Notes under the pieces: model-generated | What the model saw: only the letters and a program-made list of their open reading frames with translations | Database searches by the model: none | What the model was told of the DNA's origin: nothing | Program-made: the position numbers and the translations under genes | Part shown: in pieces, positions 44,740 through 55,159 of the stretch | Layout of the letters: each line of letters begins with the position of its first letter | How positions within the stretch are numbered: position 1 is the stretch's first letter | NCBI GenBank assembly: GCA_030770545.1 | Contig: CM061098.1 | Location: 16,086,001-16,150,000, forward strand | DNA: 64,000 bases | From: Macropodus opercularis | Taxonomy: Eukaryota; Chordata; Actinopteri; Anabantiformes; Osphronemidae | Direction of reading: 5' to 3'

Positions 44740-45480
44740 GATAGACAGTATGAAAGCCCCAAGCTGGGGACTGGACCAATATCTTGAAACACTTCATCAT
44801 CACTGGAGTGAGTGCAACTGGCCGCTAGTCGTTCAGGCTAGAGATGTGGGATTTTTTTCAGCAGGGACATTATGGTGGAGGACTTTAGACAATTTTGGTA
44901 CAGTGGTCAGGGCCAATGACTGGTTGAAGATATTGGTGACGATTCCAGTCAGTCTTTCAGAGCCTGGCCCAGAATGCTGTCTGTGGGCCAGGTGTCTAGG
45001 TGTGGCCTAGGTGTATCATAGCTGATTCTTGTGGCTCCACCTCAAAACGGGCAAAGAAAAGTAGTTCTGTCATTTTGGCATCGCCTTCAGCTGGCCCGCG
45101 GTTGGTTTTGTAATTGATCAGATACTGAACTCCCTGCCACACCTGCCTATTGCTGTTGCTGGCCAAATTGTCCATAATCCTCCTCCTGTATTTTAGTTTT
45201 GCCTCACTCTTGGTTCAGGCAGTGCTGTAGTGAGCCTGATTTCCAAATGTGAAGACGATGTTTCTCTCCCGGAGCAGTCGTTCTCCCGGATCATCCATCT
45301 GGTTGGGATAGACCCAGATGTTTTTGTCCACTGAGACAGTGTCTATGCATAAGCGGGGATCAAACACAAGGACATGTGGTAAGACTGGGCCAAGTGTGCA
45401 AGCAGTCTTGCCCTGTAGGCCTGCTTAATGTTGATATACACTTTGTCCAGAGTGCCTGCTCCTCTGATAGCACATTTGCT
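44740..45480 (-). mobile_element. Rex1-type LINE relic (endonuclease end to RT start)
   Basis: On the minus strand, translated pieces read LDKVYINIKQAYRARLLAHL and MSLCLIPAYA (end of the endonuclease). Then come RRIMDNLASNSNRQVWQGVQ and YLINYKTNRGPAEGDAKMTE LLFFARFE (linker before the RT, equivalent to WQGIQAISDYKP in the 28.7-kb element). Several frameshifts and stops. Clade inferred from this linker pattern. Confidence 0.65.
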
Positions 45481-47049
45481 GGTGGGATCTTAAGACCACT
45501 ACTTTAAGGTCTGCATGGTTAAAATCTAGCTGTGCTAGCATTTAGATATATGCAGATATTTTTGTCACTGGGTGGAAGCAGGCAGGAACACATATGGACC
45601 GAGTAGATAGTTCAGTGACGTTGGTTATACAGTATGTCACAGAATCACTTCTGTGCACCCCTCACATTTCTTCTTCTTTCGTAAATATTCAATATATCTT
45701 TTCATGAGACAACACTGAAGAAATTACATTTTGCTACAATGTAAAGTAGTGAGTGTACAGTTTGTATAGCAGTGTAAAATACATATATACTGTGATTGGA
45801 TGAGAGAATGAGTGGAGGGAAACAATGATCGTGGTTTAGCTGTAGTAGGAGATGGTGGTAGGGAAGACAAGGCAGTAGCGAGTGAGAATGAACCAGAAGG
45901 GAAATGGGTTAAAGGCTGAATCACCGGACGTGGGTGCTTAGAAATCACCAGGGTTGACGAGTGTGGTTCAGAGGTTCCAGAGTTTTTTTGCAGCGCAACA
46001 ACTGACAAGACTGAAGAGGGTTTCCCTGAGGTCTGGGAGAGAAGGTGCAAACACAACACAAAACACACACCACAATCCAATGTGCACAGATAAAGTTCAA
46101 AGTGGTGTTTTCCTAGTTCGTGAGGTTGGCGTCAATAATCCCGAAAGAAAGGTGTCACTCAAGGTGACGGGTTATGCAACAACAGGACGCTCAAAAAGTC
46201 TTTACAAACAAATGGCAGTTTTAGGTGTTAGTCAGAGCCTTCCCTACAAATGTAACTTCCTCGCCGGTAGTGGATCAAGAAGAGCGAGGTTCAAAGTACT
46301 TACAGTAACACAGAGAACAAAAAGGCGGTCAGAAAACAGAAGGCTCTTCTTTGCGATAGTGGTCCGTAGTCAAGAGTGATGATCCGGCGAAGTAGCATCT
46401 GGGAAAGCAGGCTTAAGTAATCAGAGGCAGAGAACAAGACTGTCGTGAATCGCTTGGCACAACTTGGGGGGGGAAGTGCCAGCGACTGTAAGGACCAGGC
46501 GGATACGGCGCTTCAAATTAGTATCTTTAATTACGTTAAAGTGGGCATGCAAAAACAAAGACGCCGGACCAGGTAAGCAAAACAGAAAATTAGAAACCGT
46601 CTGTAGTCTTTACAAACGAAGCGCCGCACTGGCCGTCAGTCGGCGGTTAAACAGGAAAGTCCAACCTCCAGAAGTCACTCTGACGACTGGAGTCCCGGGG
46701 GGTCCCGGCACAGTTACAGAGAGTGCCCTGAGTTCGTGGGGGGGTGGCTCCGTGAACGAAAGAGACAGAGTTCCATGAGCACGAGCGACGGTGGAACAAC
46801 ATGAGCGAGAGCATGAGCCAACATGAACGACGTCCCGACACTGTTGTGTCCGAAAACATAACTTAAATGCTGTGGTAATCAGGTGCGACTAAAACAAGGT
46901 CCAGGTTAAAACAATCTGAATAATCACAAAGCTGGCGGAGGTGGCGGCAGAGTGTCCGGTAGAGCTCTCTACAATAAAGGTACAAGCAAAGCTGCCTTGT
47001 GACGAAGACACACATGCCTACTGGTTTTGATATAGTATGTCCCATTAAT
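45481..47049. other. Unassigned sequence, repeat-like in part
   Basis: No gene recognised. The segment 46440-46900 shares short phrases (gtaaggaccaggcgg and a downstream cttaaatgc block) with 49740-50160 (gtaaggaccaggcag; gcttaaatgg). Both may derive from non-coding parts of related LTR elements. Confidence 0.4.
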
Positions 47050-48470
47050 GAAATGGCAAAACTACATCATTCACCAAGCATTTGAGCCACAGAGAACCAG
47101 AACATAAACAAACCTCCCACCATGCCCCAGTGCTACTGTGCCCCTGCAGCATCCAAAGAGGGGCCAGCAATTCCCCGCCCCAGCAAGGAGACCATCCTGG
47201 GGGAGGAGCGCCCCTCCAGACTCAGACACGCATCCCCTGAGGAATCCCACAGACACAGGGGACTCTGGTCGCAAACCCCCAGGTCTGACCCCACACCGGC
47301 AAGAGGTCCTCTCCCGACCACAGAGCCAGCCTTTTGCTAACCCATGAAATGGACGTCCTCTGGCCACAAAGCACTAATACCTGAAGTCACCACCACCCAT
47401 TGCGTGACCATCCAATAATCCCTTACCCCCACCCCACCCCCACTGCTGAGGATGGAAAGGCACCCCAGTCCCAGGCTCCCCTCCCACACTTCAATGCCAG
47501 ACACAGTACAGCACCTCAGCCAAACGCATCACCATCATGGAATCAATCAGAGTAGAGTTCCAGTCAATGATTTGCGCAACCAGACAATGTTTCTAAGGTT
47601 GTATAACCTGACATACTGTTCAAATAATGAGTAACGCTTAATTTAGTTTTAGTTTTCCAATTCAGAAGGATGATTTTCTTTGCAACGCAGAGGGCAGTAA
47701 GCAGTAGTTGTGACGTGTTCGTCTCTAGATCTATCCCACTTAGATGCCACTTAGATTGGAAAACTCACTGTTTCATCAGTTTTAGATAATACTGTATATA
47801 GATGATTATACCCTTATTGTATGGGAGTATTTTAGTTTTAATTAATTATCTATTTGAGTTGTTGATATTCTAAAGAATTGGCACTTGTAATTTTGTATTT
47901 GAACACTAGTTAGTAAAAATTTATACATTTGTCCCTTGAGAAAATATGTTTGAGATGTATTATCCCTTTGTTATATGAGATTGGAGGATGAATTTTTGAA
48001 TGTTTTGTAGGTTTTGGATTGTTCCAAATTGGTGTATATTGGCAAGGAGCAAGTGAAGAGCCAATTTTTAGAATAATAATATTAATGATGTTTGATTTTG
48101 GTGCTGTTAAATTGTTATTTTACTGTCTTTACAAAATGTTTGTTCAGTGTCTAATCAGGATAAATCAGCTGGACTGGATTTTATCCAGTTTATTCCGGCT
48201 TATTTGCAGTGGTTTGTTTCTCCACAAAAAATTTAAGATGCATGAGTCTAGTGGGATGGCTGGGTTGGAATAATTTAGAACAGGTAATTAAGTTTAGGTA
48301 AGACCATCCATTTTTTATGGTGGTGATTCTTCCCATAAGTGAAATTGGTAAGGACTGCCATCTGTTGAGGTTACCTTCTATTTGTTTTAATAAGGAATTT
48401 AAAAAGGAGAATAGTTTAGTTCTATGAGGTCTGACAGCTTAGAGGAGATTTCAGTGCCTGAGTATTTATG

Positions 48471-48694
48471 GTAAATGGTCTTTTCTACCTATTGGTACTC
48501 AAAGCGCTTTTAACACTGCATCTCATTCACCCATTCGCACACACAAACACATTCACACACCGGTGGCAGAGCTGCTATGCAGTTTAGGCTGATACACCGG
48601 GGCAGCTTGGGGTTCAGTGTCTTGCCCAAGGACACTTCGGCACATGGCTGGGGAAGCCAGGAATCAAACCACTGATCCTACGATTGAAAGTCAA
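48471..48694 (-). repeat. Dispersed SINE-like teleost repeat
   Basis: Runs from gtaaatggtcttttctacct through ctcaaagcgcttttaacact, acaccggtggcagagctgct, ggcagcttggggttcagtgt and cttgcccaaggacacttcgg to caaaccactgatcctacgat. I recognise this as a very common fish dispersed repeat; I cannot assign a family name with confidence. It interrupts the L1 relic. Confidence 0.65.
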
Positions 48695-49028
48695 AGTTAA
48701 GTGGCAGCACTGTAGATTTCGTCCAGTTGAGTATTCTGAAAGGGCTGAATATTCATTGATAAGCGTGGTGGTTGTGGGAAGTGACGTTTGTGGATTCAGG
48801 AGAAACAAGAAAACATCAGCATATAAGCTTATTTTATTATTAACCGTCTTAGTATTCCAGTGATCTCTTCATTTTGTCTGATTGCTGCAGCAAGTGGTTC
48901 AATGAATATCGCAAATAGTGAGGGAGAGAGTGGACAACCTTGTCTGGTTTCTCTATGCAAATTAAACCTTGAAGAGGTTTGACCATTTGTTCTAACTGCT
49001 GCGTTTGCTGAGCAGTAATTTTCTTTAT
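48695..49028 (-). pseudogene. L1-type reverse transcriptase core fragment
   Basis: Encodes VRTNGQTSSRFNLHRETRQG, then CPLSPSLFAIFIEPLAAAIR, the L1 version of RT motif B (TRQGCPLSPLLF, IEPLA). After a frameshift, SLYADVFLFLLNPQTSLP is the position of the catalytic YADD box, here YADV, so a catalytic Asp is lost. Non-functional fragment. Confidence 0.85.
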
Positions 49029-49705
49029 TCAGCACACTCAGATTTCATAACAGCCTGGGGAAACTGGCAGTAAAAGTGCATATGGATACAATCCAGAATC
49101 CTGCAGATCATGCACTTGAAGAATGGCTGCCACTTCTGCTGATGATAATGTCCCAGACCGAGCCACAGCTGCATTCTGGTAAGAGAAAGGCTGGCTCTCC
49201 CCACAGGACTTATCATTTGGGTTAACAGATCAGCGGAAGGCTTCTTGTACACCATGTTAGCACACTGCTTCAGCTTCAGCAGTTTTGCATAGGGTACCCT
49301 TGTCATCCAATAAGTTGTAGTGGGCTGCACAAAGGGTTCCCAGCTCAAAGCATCAGCAACCACGTTTCTGGGACCAGGTATGTATTTGATGTCAAACTGG
49401 AATGGAACCAATTTTGCAATTTATCTCTGCTCACAGTTGCCTATCCTTGCCTTGGACAGTATGTAAGTCAGTGGATTATCAGGTTACGATGCACAACCGT
49501 TTCCTGGCCAACACAGCTCCAAGGCCATTACTAGAAACATTGACTGAAAGCAGGAATGGTTTACTGAAGTCTGGGTGGCCCAAAAGAAACTGGTCCAACA
49601 GGGCCTATTTCTGCCATTGGAATGCCTCCTTACACTCCTCTGCAGCAGTGAGCTTCCTGTGAACCTGTTGGCGCTTCCTCCCCTTTCTCACGAGGGCCTT
49701 CTACC
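49029..49705 (-). pseudogene. Ty3/Gypsy pol fragment: RT-RNase H connection and RNase H
   Basis: Minus-strand pieces read VRKGRKRQQVHRKLTAAEE and CKEAFQWQK, then HPDFSKPFLLSVNVSSNGLG AVLARK (the connection domain; normally D-A-S at VNV). Further downstream come LTYILSKARIGNCEQR and FDIKYIPGPRNVVADALSWE (the end of RNase H, where LSRE is usual). Several stops are present. The order fits as the continuation of the RT fragment at 63325-64000 on the same strand, with about 13.6 kb of later insertions between them. Confidence 0.82.
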
Positions 49706-50283
49706 CCAGTTGTGAGGCAGAACAGTGGTTTGGATATTGAGCTTCAGGGGGATGTGCCAGAGATGGTAAGGACCAGGCAGAATCTGAGCTTTTTAAGTTT
49801 CAGCCACCTTTTTTAGTTGCCCTGTGAGTGCAGCGAGTAGAAGCAAAGTAAAAGGCACACCAGTCTAAAATACAAACTAAGGGGGAAGCTGTAGCGAAAA
49901 TAATCTATCAGTTCTTACACTCCGGTACGGAGGACAAGACGTGATAGTCAGTACGCAGTCATAGTACATAAACAGAGTACTTAGCGGTAGTGGAGTCCAG
50001 GCTGGAGAAGTCGTTGCCGTTGAGCTGTGAAGTCATGAGAGACTGAGTCCAGGTTTCGTGAGCGAGAACTTGAAAAGACATGAGTGAGTATGGACGAATA
50101 GGGATCGACGATCCGACTGTCGTGTAGGAGAACAGGGCTTAAATGGAGTGTGGGTGAGAACACCCAAACACCGTATAGTCCATCCTCCACCAGTCACAAG
50201 GTACGACCCCTTCACCAAGGGTACAGAAAAAACAGAAACGTGGTTCAACACCTTCACCAGGGGCACCAGAAACGAGAACAGAA
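49706..50283. other. Unclassified insert between Gypsy and Rex1-like sequence
   Basis: Does not continue the Gypsy pol frame and is not Rex1. It contains a near-duplicate phrase ccttcaccaagggtaca / ccttcaccaggggcacc (about 50209 and 50250) and phrases shared with 46440-46900. Possibly LTR or non-coding sequence of another element into which the Rex1-like LINE inserted. Confidence 0.4.
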
Positions 50284-51165
50284 AATTAGATTAGATTAGA
50301 TTCAACTTTATTGTCATTACACAAGTACAAGGCAACAAAATGCAGCTGGGGTCTAGCCAGAGTGCAATAACAGCAAGTACAATGAATTGTGCAAATGAGC
50401 ATAAGTTATATAAATGGTCCAGTAATGCAGTGGTGTAGTGTGCAAATGAGCATGAGTATGTAAACAGTCCAATAGTGCAATAAGAAGTGTGCAAATGTGC
50501 ATGAGTTTGAAACAGACCATTAGGCAATAATGAAGTGTGAAGTCTGACGATAAAAGATGTAGCAATATATGAGGGACTGTAGGATCAGTGACTGGTAGAG
50601 TTCAATAAAGAGACAGCTCTCGGAAAGAAGCTGTTCTTACGTCTGTTGGTCCTAGTCCGGAGGCACCTGAAACGCCTGCCGGAGGGCTGGAAAGAAAACA
50701 TTTATGTGCTGGATGGGAGGAGTCCTTAAGAATACTGCGAGCTCGGCGCAGGCAGCATTTCTTCTGGATGTCCTCAAAGGCTGGTAGTGTGGTCCCTATG
50801 ATGCGTTGGGCGGTTTTCACCACCCGCTGCAGTGCCTTGCGTTCTGCAACAGAGCAGCACCCATACAAGACTGTAGCACAGTTAGTCAGGATGCTTTCTG
50901 CTGCGCAGCAATAAAAGTTCACCAGGATATCCGTGGACAGCAGGTTCTTTTTGAGTGTCCTCGGGAAAAAGAGGCGCTGGTGAGCCTTCTTGACCAGACT
51001 GGCGGTGTTAGTGGTCCAGGACAGGTCCTCCGAGATGTGGATCCCCAGGAACTTGAAACTTGAGACACCCTCAACAGCCATCCCATTGATGTGGGTGATG
51101 TCGTGTTCCTCTTGACTCCTTCCTGAAGTCCACAATGAGCTCCTTTGTCTTGGAGGCGTTGAGAT
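50284..51165 (-). mobile_element. Rex1/Babar-like LINE, 3' part (left half of a split copy)
   Basis: Begins with the tail attagattagattagattca actttattgtcatt, identical in style to the 30.7-kb copy (complement). It encodes the C-terminal RT domain in 50602-51135: GMAVEGVSSFKFLGIHISED, HQRLFFPRTLKKNLLSTDIL and SILTNCATVLYGCCSVAERK. It stops at ggaggcgttgagat (51165), exactly where the tail of L2 copy C starts; the same LINE resumes at 62012. Confidence 0.9.
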
Positions 51166-51761
51166 TCAATTCAATTCAATTCAACTTTATTTATATAGCG
51201 CCAATTCACAACATCAGTTATCTCAGGGCACTTTACAAGTAAGGTTTTAAGACCTTACACAACTAAACCCAACAATTCCCACATAGAGCAAGCTTTTAAT
51301 TGTAGCCAATCGATAAATTGTACATTTAAATAGCAACAGTGGAGAGGAAAAACTCCCTCTCTAACGAGGAAGAAACCTCCAGCAGACCCAGGCTCAGTGT
51401 GGGCGGCCATCTGCCTTGACCGGTTGGGGTGAGGGGATAGAGAAGAGAGAAAAGAACACAACAACAACAACAAAACAAGCAGCAACAGAACACAGGCGGG
51501 ATGGTTGGACCAGCAACTGAACACTGGAGACACATGACTCTGAGTCTGATGATACCTGTAGATGAGAATAGAGAGAGACAGAAGGGGAGAAGCACAACTA
51601 GGAGAGAAAAGAGACAAAGTTAGTCACATGTGGAAATGGAGGCATGTTAGGGGATAGAAGAAAAAAAAGAAAAAAGAGCTCAGTCAATAAAGGACGTCCC
51701 CCAGCAGTCTAAGTCTATAGCAGCTTAACTAAGAGATGGTTCAGGGTGACCAGAACCATCT

Positions 51762-53606
51762 CTAACTATACGCTTTGTCAAAAAGTAAGGTTTTAAGCCT
51801 AGTTTTAAAACTAGAGAGGGTGTCTGCTTCTCGAACCTGGACTGGAAGCTGGTTCCATAGGAGAGGAGCTTGGTAGCTAAATGCTCTGCCTCCTGTTCTA
51901 CATTTAGAAACTCTAGGAACCACAAGCAGACCAGCGCTCTGAGAACGAAGCGTTCTGTTGGGAGCATAAGGAGCGATGAGGTCTTTAAGATAAGATGGAG
52001 CTTTATTATGAAGAGCTTTGTAAGTGAGGAGAAGAATTTTGAATTCTATCCTAGTTTTGACAGGGAGCCAATGCAGAGAAGCTAATGTAGGAGAGATGTG
52101 ATCTCTCTTCCTAAGTCCAGTCAGAACTCTGGCTGCAGCATTTTGAATTAATTGGAGGATTTTCAAAGAGTTATTGGGACAACCTATGAGTAGGGAGTTA
52201 CAGTAGTCAAGCCTAGAGGTAACAAATGCATGGATTAATTTTTCAGCATCACTCTGTGAGAGGATGCTCCTAATTTTAGCAATATTCCTCAGGTGGAAGT
52301 AGGCGGTTCTAGAGATTTCTTTAATATATGGTGTAAAGGACAGATCTTGGTCAAAGATGACACCAAGGTTCCTGACAGTAGAACTTGAAGCTGACGTTAT
52401 GTCATCCAGAGTAACAATCTGATTCAATAAAGAGTCTCTCTGGTTTTTAGCACCAATTATAATAACCTCAGTTTTATCTGAATTCAGTTGTAGAAAGTTA
52501 TGGGACATCCAGGATTTGATATCATTTAAACAAGTCTGAAGTTTGACTAATTGGTTTGTTTCCTCTGGTTTCATGGACAAATATAACTGAGTATCATCTG
52601 CATAGCAGTGGAAATTTATAGAATGTTTTCTAATAATATTACCAAGGGGAGACATGTAAAGACTGAAAAGTATTGGACCAAGCACAGAACCCTGTGGAAC
52701 TCCAAAGCTAATTCCTGTGCGGATGGAAGATTGATCATGAACATGAACAAATTGGAATCTGTTCAACAGATAAGACTTAAACCATCCCAGTGCTTTTCCT
52801 TTAATCCCAACGCTATGTTCCAGTCTCTGCAATAGAATCTTGTGATCTATCGTATCAAATGCTGCACTAAGATCTAACAGGACAAGTACAGAAACTAGAC
52901 CATTGTCTGAAGCTGTGAGAAGATCATTAGTGACTCTAATCAGAGCTGTTTCTGTGCTATGATGTAATCTGAATCCTGACTGGAAATCTTCATATAGGTC
53001 ATTTCTACGCAAGTGGTCACATAATTGTTTAGCTACGGTTTTTTCAAGAACTTTAGAAATAAAGGGCAGATTGGATATAGGTCTATAATTTGCAAGTTCT
53101 CTAGGGTCAAGAGTAGTTTTTTTCAATAAAGGTTTGACCACAGCAACTTTAAAAGCCTGTGGTACGTAGCCTGTAACCAGCGATTGGTTGATTTGATTTA
53201 ATATGGACGTGCTGATTAATGGAAGAATTTCTTTGAGTAATCTGGTTGGGATTGGGTCTAAGAGACAAGTAGCTGATTTAGCAGAGTTAATTATTGAAGT
53301 TAACTCAGTGTGATCTATGGGGGAAAAACAGTTTAAGTAAGACATAGGTCTAACCAGCAGATCCAAGGCTGTTGGATCTGCAGATCGGTTTATGGCTTTT
53401 GTTGACAGAGTCTGATAAATCTTTTCTCTAATGGTTATGATTTTATTGGTAAAGAAATTCATAAAGTCGTTGCTGCAGAGATTTAAAGGGACACTAGGCT
53501 CAACACAACTATGACTCTTAGTCAGCCTGGCTACAGTGCTGAAAAGAAACCTGGGGTTGTTTTTATTTTCCTCAATTAATGATGAATAGTATGTGGTTCT
53601 AGCAAC
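51762..53606 (-). pseudogene. L2 ORF2, C-terminal part: reverse transcriptase (3' of the ERV insertion)
   Basis: The open frame runs from the ERV junction (coding VARTTYYSSLIEENKNNPRF, LFSTVARLTKSHSCVEPSVP) into the RT. Motifs: NYRPISNLPFISKVLEKTVA, SVLVLLDLSAAFDTIDHKIL (motif A), FGVPQGSVLGPILFSLYMSP (motif B), HCYADDTQLYLSMKP (catalytic YADD), then LTGLRKRDHISPTLASLHWL and KILLLTYKALHNKAPSYLKD. It ends FDKAYS and a stop at 51762. Unlike copies A and B there is no frameshift: the GYVPQAFKVAVVKPLLKK segment and the C-terminus are intact. It was inactivated by the ERV upstream. Confidence 0.93.
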
Positions 53607-54156
53607 TGTAGGAATCTAAATAGTTAAGTAGTAGTTAAAATAGTAGTTGAAAGCTCAGATAGTAGGATGCATGCAGAAAACAGAACAAGCCGAATGCATT
53701 AAAGTATAGTTTGAAACACACACATCAGATTTAGAGAATAGTAGAGGAACCAGATGCACCCAGACACGGCAGAAAATAAGATAAGTAGGGAGTGAAACAT
53801 GTGAATGTCTGTAGAAGGAATGTGCTTGGATCCATAGGTTATGGGACCACAAAGCAACGGAGAAGATAAGACACCAATAAACCAGCCATGGAGACGAACA
53901 CCAGACCACGGAATCAGGATCCTGTTACACCACAGAAAGATGCTCTGTCCAGCATAAAAGTGTGGGTCGAGGGACAGACAGTGTCAGTCAGACTTCGTGC
54001 CCTGACTATATGCTGTATAGTATAGGGACAGACTGACCCAGGCCTGTACATTATTATTCTTCAAGTTTGAAATAAAAGTAAGACTGATTTTTATCAGACG
54101 TTTCTCCTCATCATTCAACGAACGCGCAGAGCTGGGATTGGGAGAGCAGCTCAACA
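53607..54156 (+). repeat. 5' LTR of the ERV (550 bp)
   Basis: Starts tgtaggaatctaaatagtta and ends gctcaaca. A TATA-like agcataaaag lies at 53951-53960 and an AATAAA polyadenylation signal at 54071-54076, giving a U3-R-U5 layout with a short R. Reading both copies by eye, I find one difference from the 3' LTR (gagcagctc here, gagctgctc there). Confidence 0.95.
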
Positions 54157-54159
54157 ATT

Positions 54160-54177
54160 TGGTGACCCCGACGTGAT
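54160..54177 (+). promoter_or_regulatory. Primer-binding site, tRNA-Trp type
   Basis: tggtgaccccgacgtgat starts 3 bp after the 5' LTR. From knowledge of retroviruses this is the 18-nt sequence complementary to the tRNA-Trp 3' end, also used by the avian sarcoma/leukosis group. It primes minus-strand synthesis. Confidence 0.9.
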
Positions 54178-54482
54178 GGTGAAGGAGAGACAGATTTGGA
54201 ACGAGAACTGAGGACCTGTTTGTGACACAGTAGCCCGGGCAAAAACAAGGTAAGCAGAAAACCTGTTAAGTTTCAAATTTCTGCATATTGAAAACTCTAA
54301 AATAACTGTGTCATGGATAGGAATCCAGTTCTGTAAATTAAAATTTGAAGAATAATAATTAATTAAAAAAGAAAAAGGATAAGAGTAAAGTTAAAAGTAA
54401 AAAAGAAAAAGGATAAGAGATAAGTTAAAAGTAAAAGAGTAAAAAGGATAAGAGAAGTGAAATCACGGGTGTGGTGCCTATA

Positions 54483-54500
54483 ATGTCCTGACAAGGACAT
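54483..54500 (+). promoter_or_regulatory. ERV leader hairpin with GACA loop
   Basis: atgtcct and aggacat form a perfect 7-bp stem closing a gaca tetraloop. It resembles, in position and loop type, the GAC-loop stems of gammaretroviral packaging signals; the function is inferred only from this resemblance. Confidence 0.45.
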
Positions 54501-54510
54501 TAAAATACTG

Positions 54511-54985
54511 AGTTGTGAACCTCTGTTGTGGTAGTGATACAACTAAAATTACGGCCACTAGTTGGAAAACTGCAGACACAAATTAAAAATTAAAAGACAA
54601 AAAAAAAAAGGGTGAAGTGTCTGAAAGATTCCGGTTTGGTAGAACCTAGGGATTTGGTGCTCCCTTAAAAGACTGAGTTGTGAACCTCTGTTGTGATACA
54701 ACTAAAATTACGGCCACTAGTTGGAAAACTGCAGACACAAATTAAAAATTAAAAGACAAAAAAAAAAGGGTGAAGTGTCTGAAAGATTCCGGTTTGGTAG
54801 AACCTAGGGATTTGGTGCTCCCTTAAAAGACTGAGTTGTGAACCTCTGTTGTGATACAACTAAAATTACGGCCACCAGTTGGAAAGCTACAGACACAAAT
54901 TAATAACAAAAAGACAAAAAAAAAAGGGGCAGTGTCTGAAAGATTCCGGGTGTAGGACCCCTAGGGATTTGGTGCTCCCTTAAAA
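54511..54985 (+). repeat. Three tandem copies of a roughly 160-bp unit in the ERV leader
   Basis: Units begin at 54511, 54676 and 54834 with agttgtgaacctctgttgtg. They share acaactaaaattacggccac, an A-rich tract, gtgtctgaaagattccgg and ctagggatttggtgctccc. Periods are 165 and 158 bp. Each copy differs slightly, chiefly in A-tract length. Confidence 0.92.
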
Positions 54986-55114
54986 TATTGCAACTTAGTG
55001 GAATAGTTGTTGATGTGTTGAAGAGTTGAAAAGTCACCGGTGAGAGAGTGGAAATCTAACGGTGATAACAAAGTGTTTTGTTTGTTTTGTTTGCTTGTTT
55101 GTTTGTTTTTTCTT

Positions 55115-55134
55115 TCTCACTCCTGTGAGTGAGA
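55115..55134 (+). promoter_or_regulatory. ERV leader hairpin just upstream of gag
   Basis: tctcactc and gagtgaga form an 8-bp perfect stem with a 4-nt loop, 25 nt before the gag ATG at 55160. A structural RNA role (packaging or translation) is possible but unproven. Confidence 0.4.
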
Positions 55135-55159
55135 GAAGTGAAATCTCAGGAGGAGAAAA

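Larger units (their letters stand above)
47050..49028 (-). mobile_element. L1/Tx1-type LINE relic with SINE-like insertion
   Basis: Read on the minus strand, 48695-49028 is the RT core. Sequence 47600-48470 encodes the thumb and C-terminus (NLNRWQSLPISLMGRITTIK; LLTALCVAKKIILLNWKTKT). Sequence 47050-47590 is a C-rich (G-rich in sense) 3' region. A dispersed repeat at about 48471-48694 separates the RT core from the thumb. Multiple stops and frameshifts show an old copy, truncated 5' within the RT, where Gypsy sequence begins at about 49029. Confidence 0.82.

Noticed and set aside
46464..46778. 104-codon frame and neighbours around 45.9-46.9 kb
   Set aside because: No recognisable domain; the surrounding sequence shares phrases with another non-coding segment at 49.7-50.2 kb, suggesting repeat DNA.
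53655..53909. 84-codon minus-strand frame identical at 59030-59284
   Set aside because: Lies within the two LTRs; identical because the LTRs are. No known motif.
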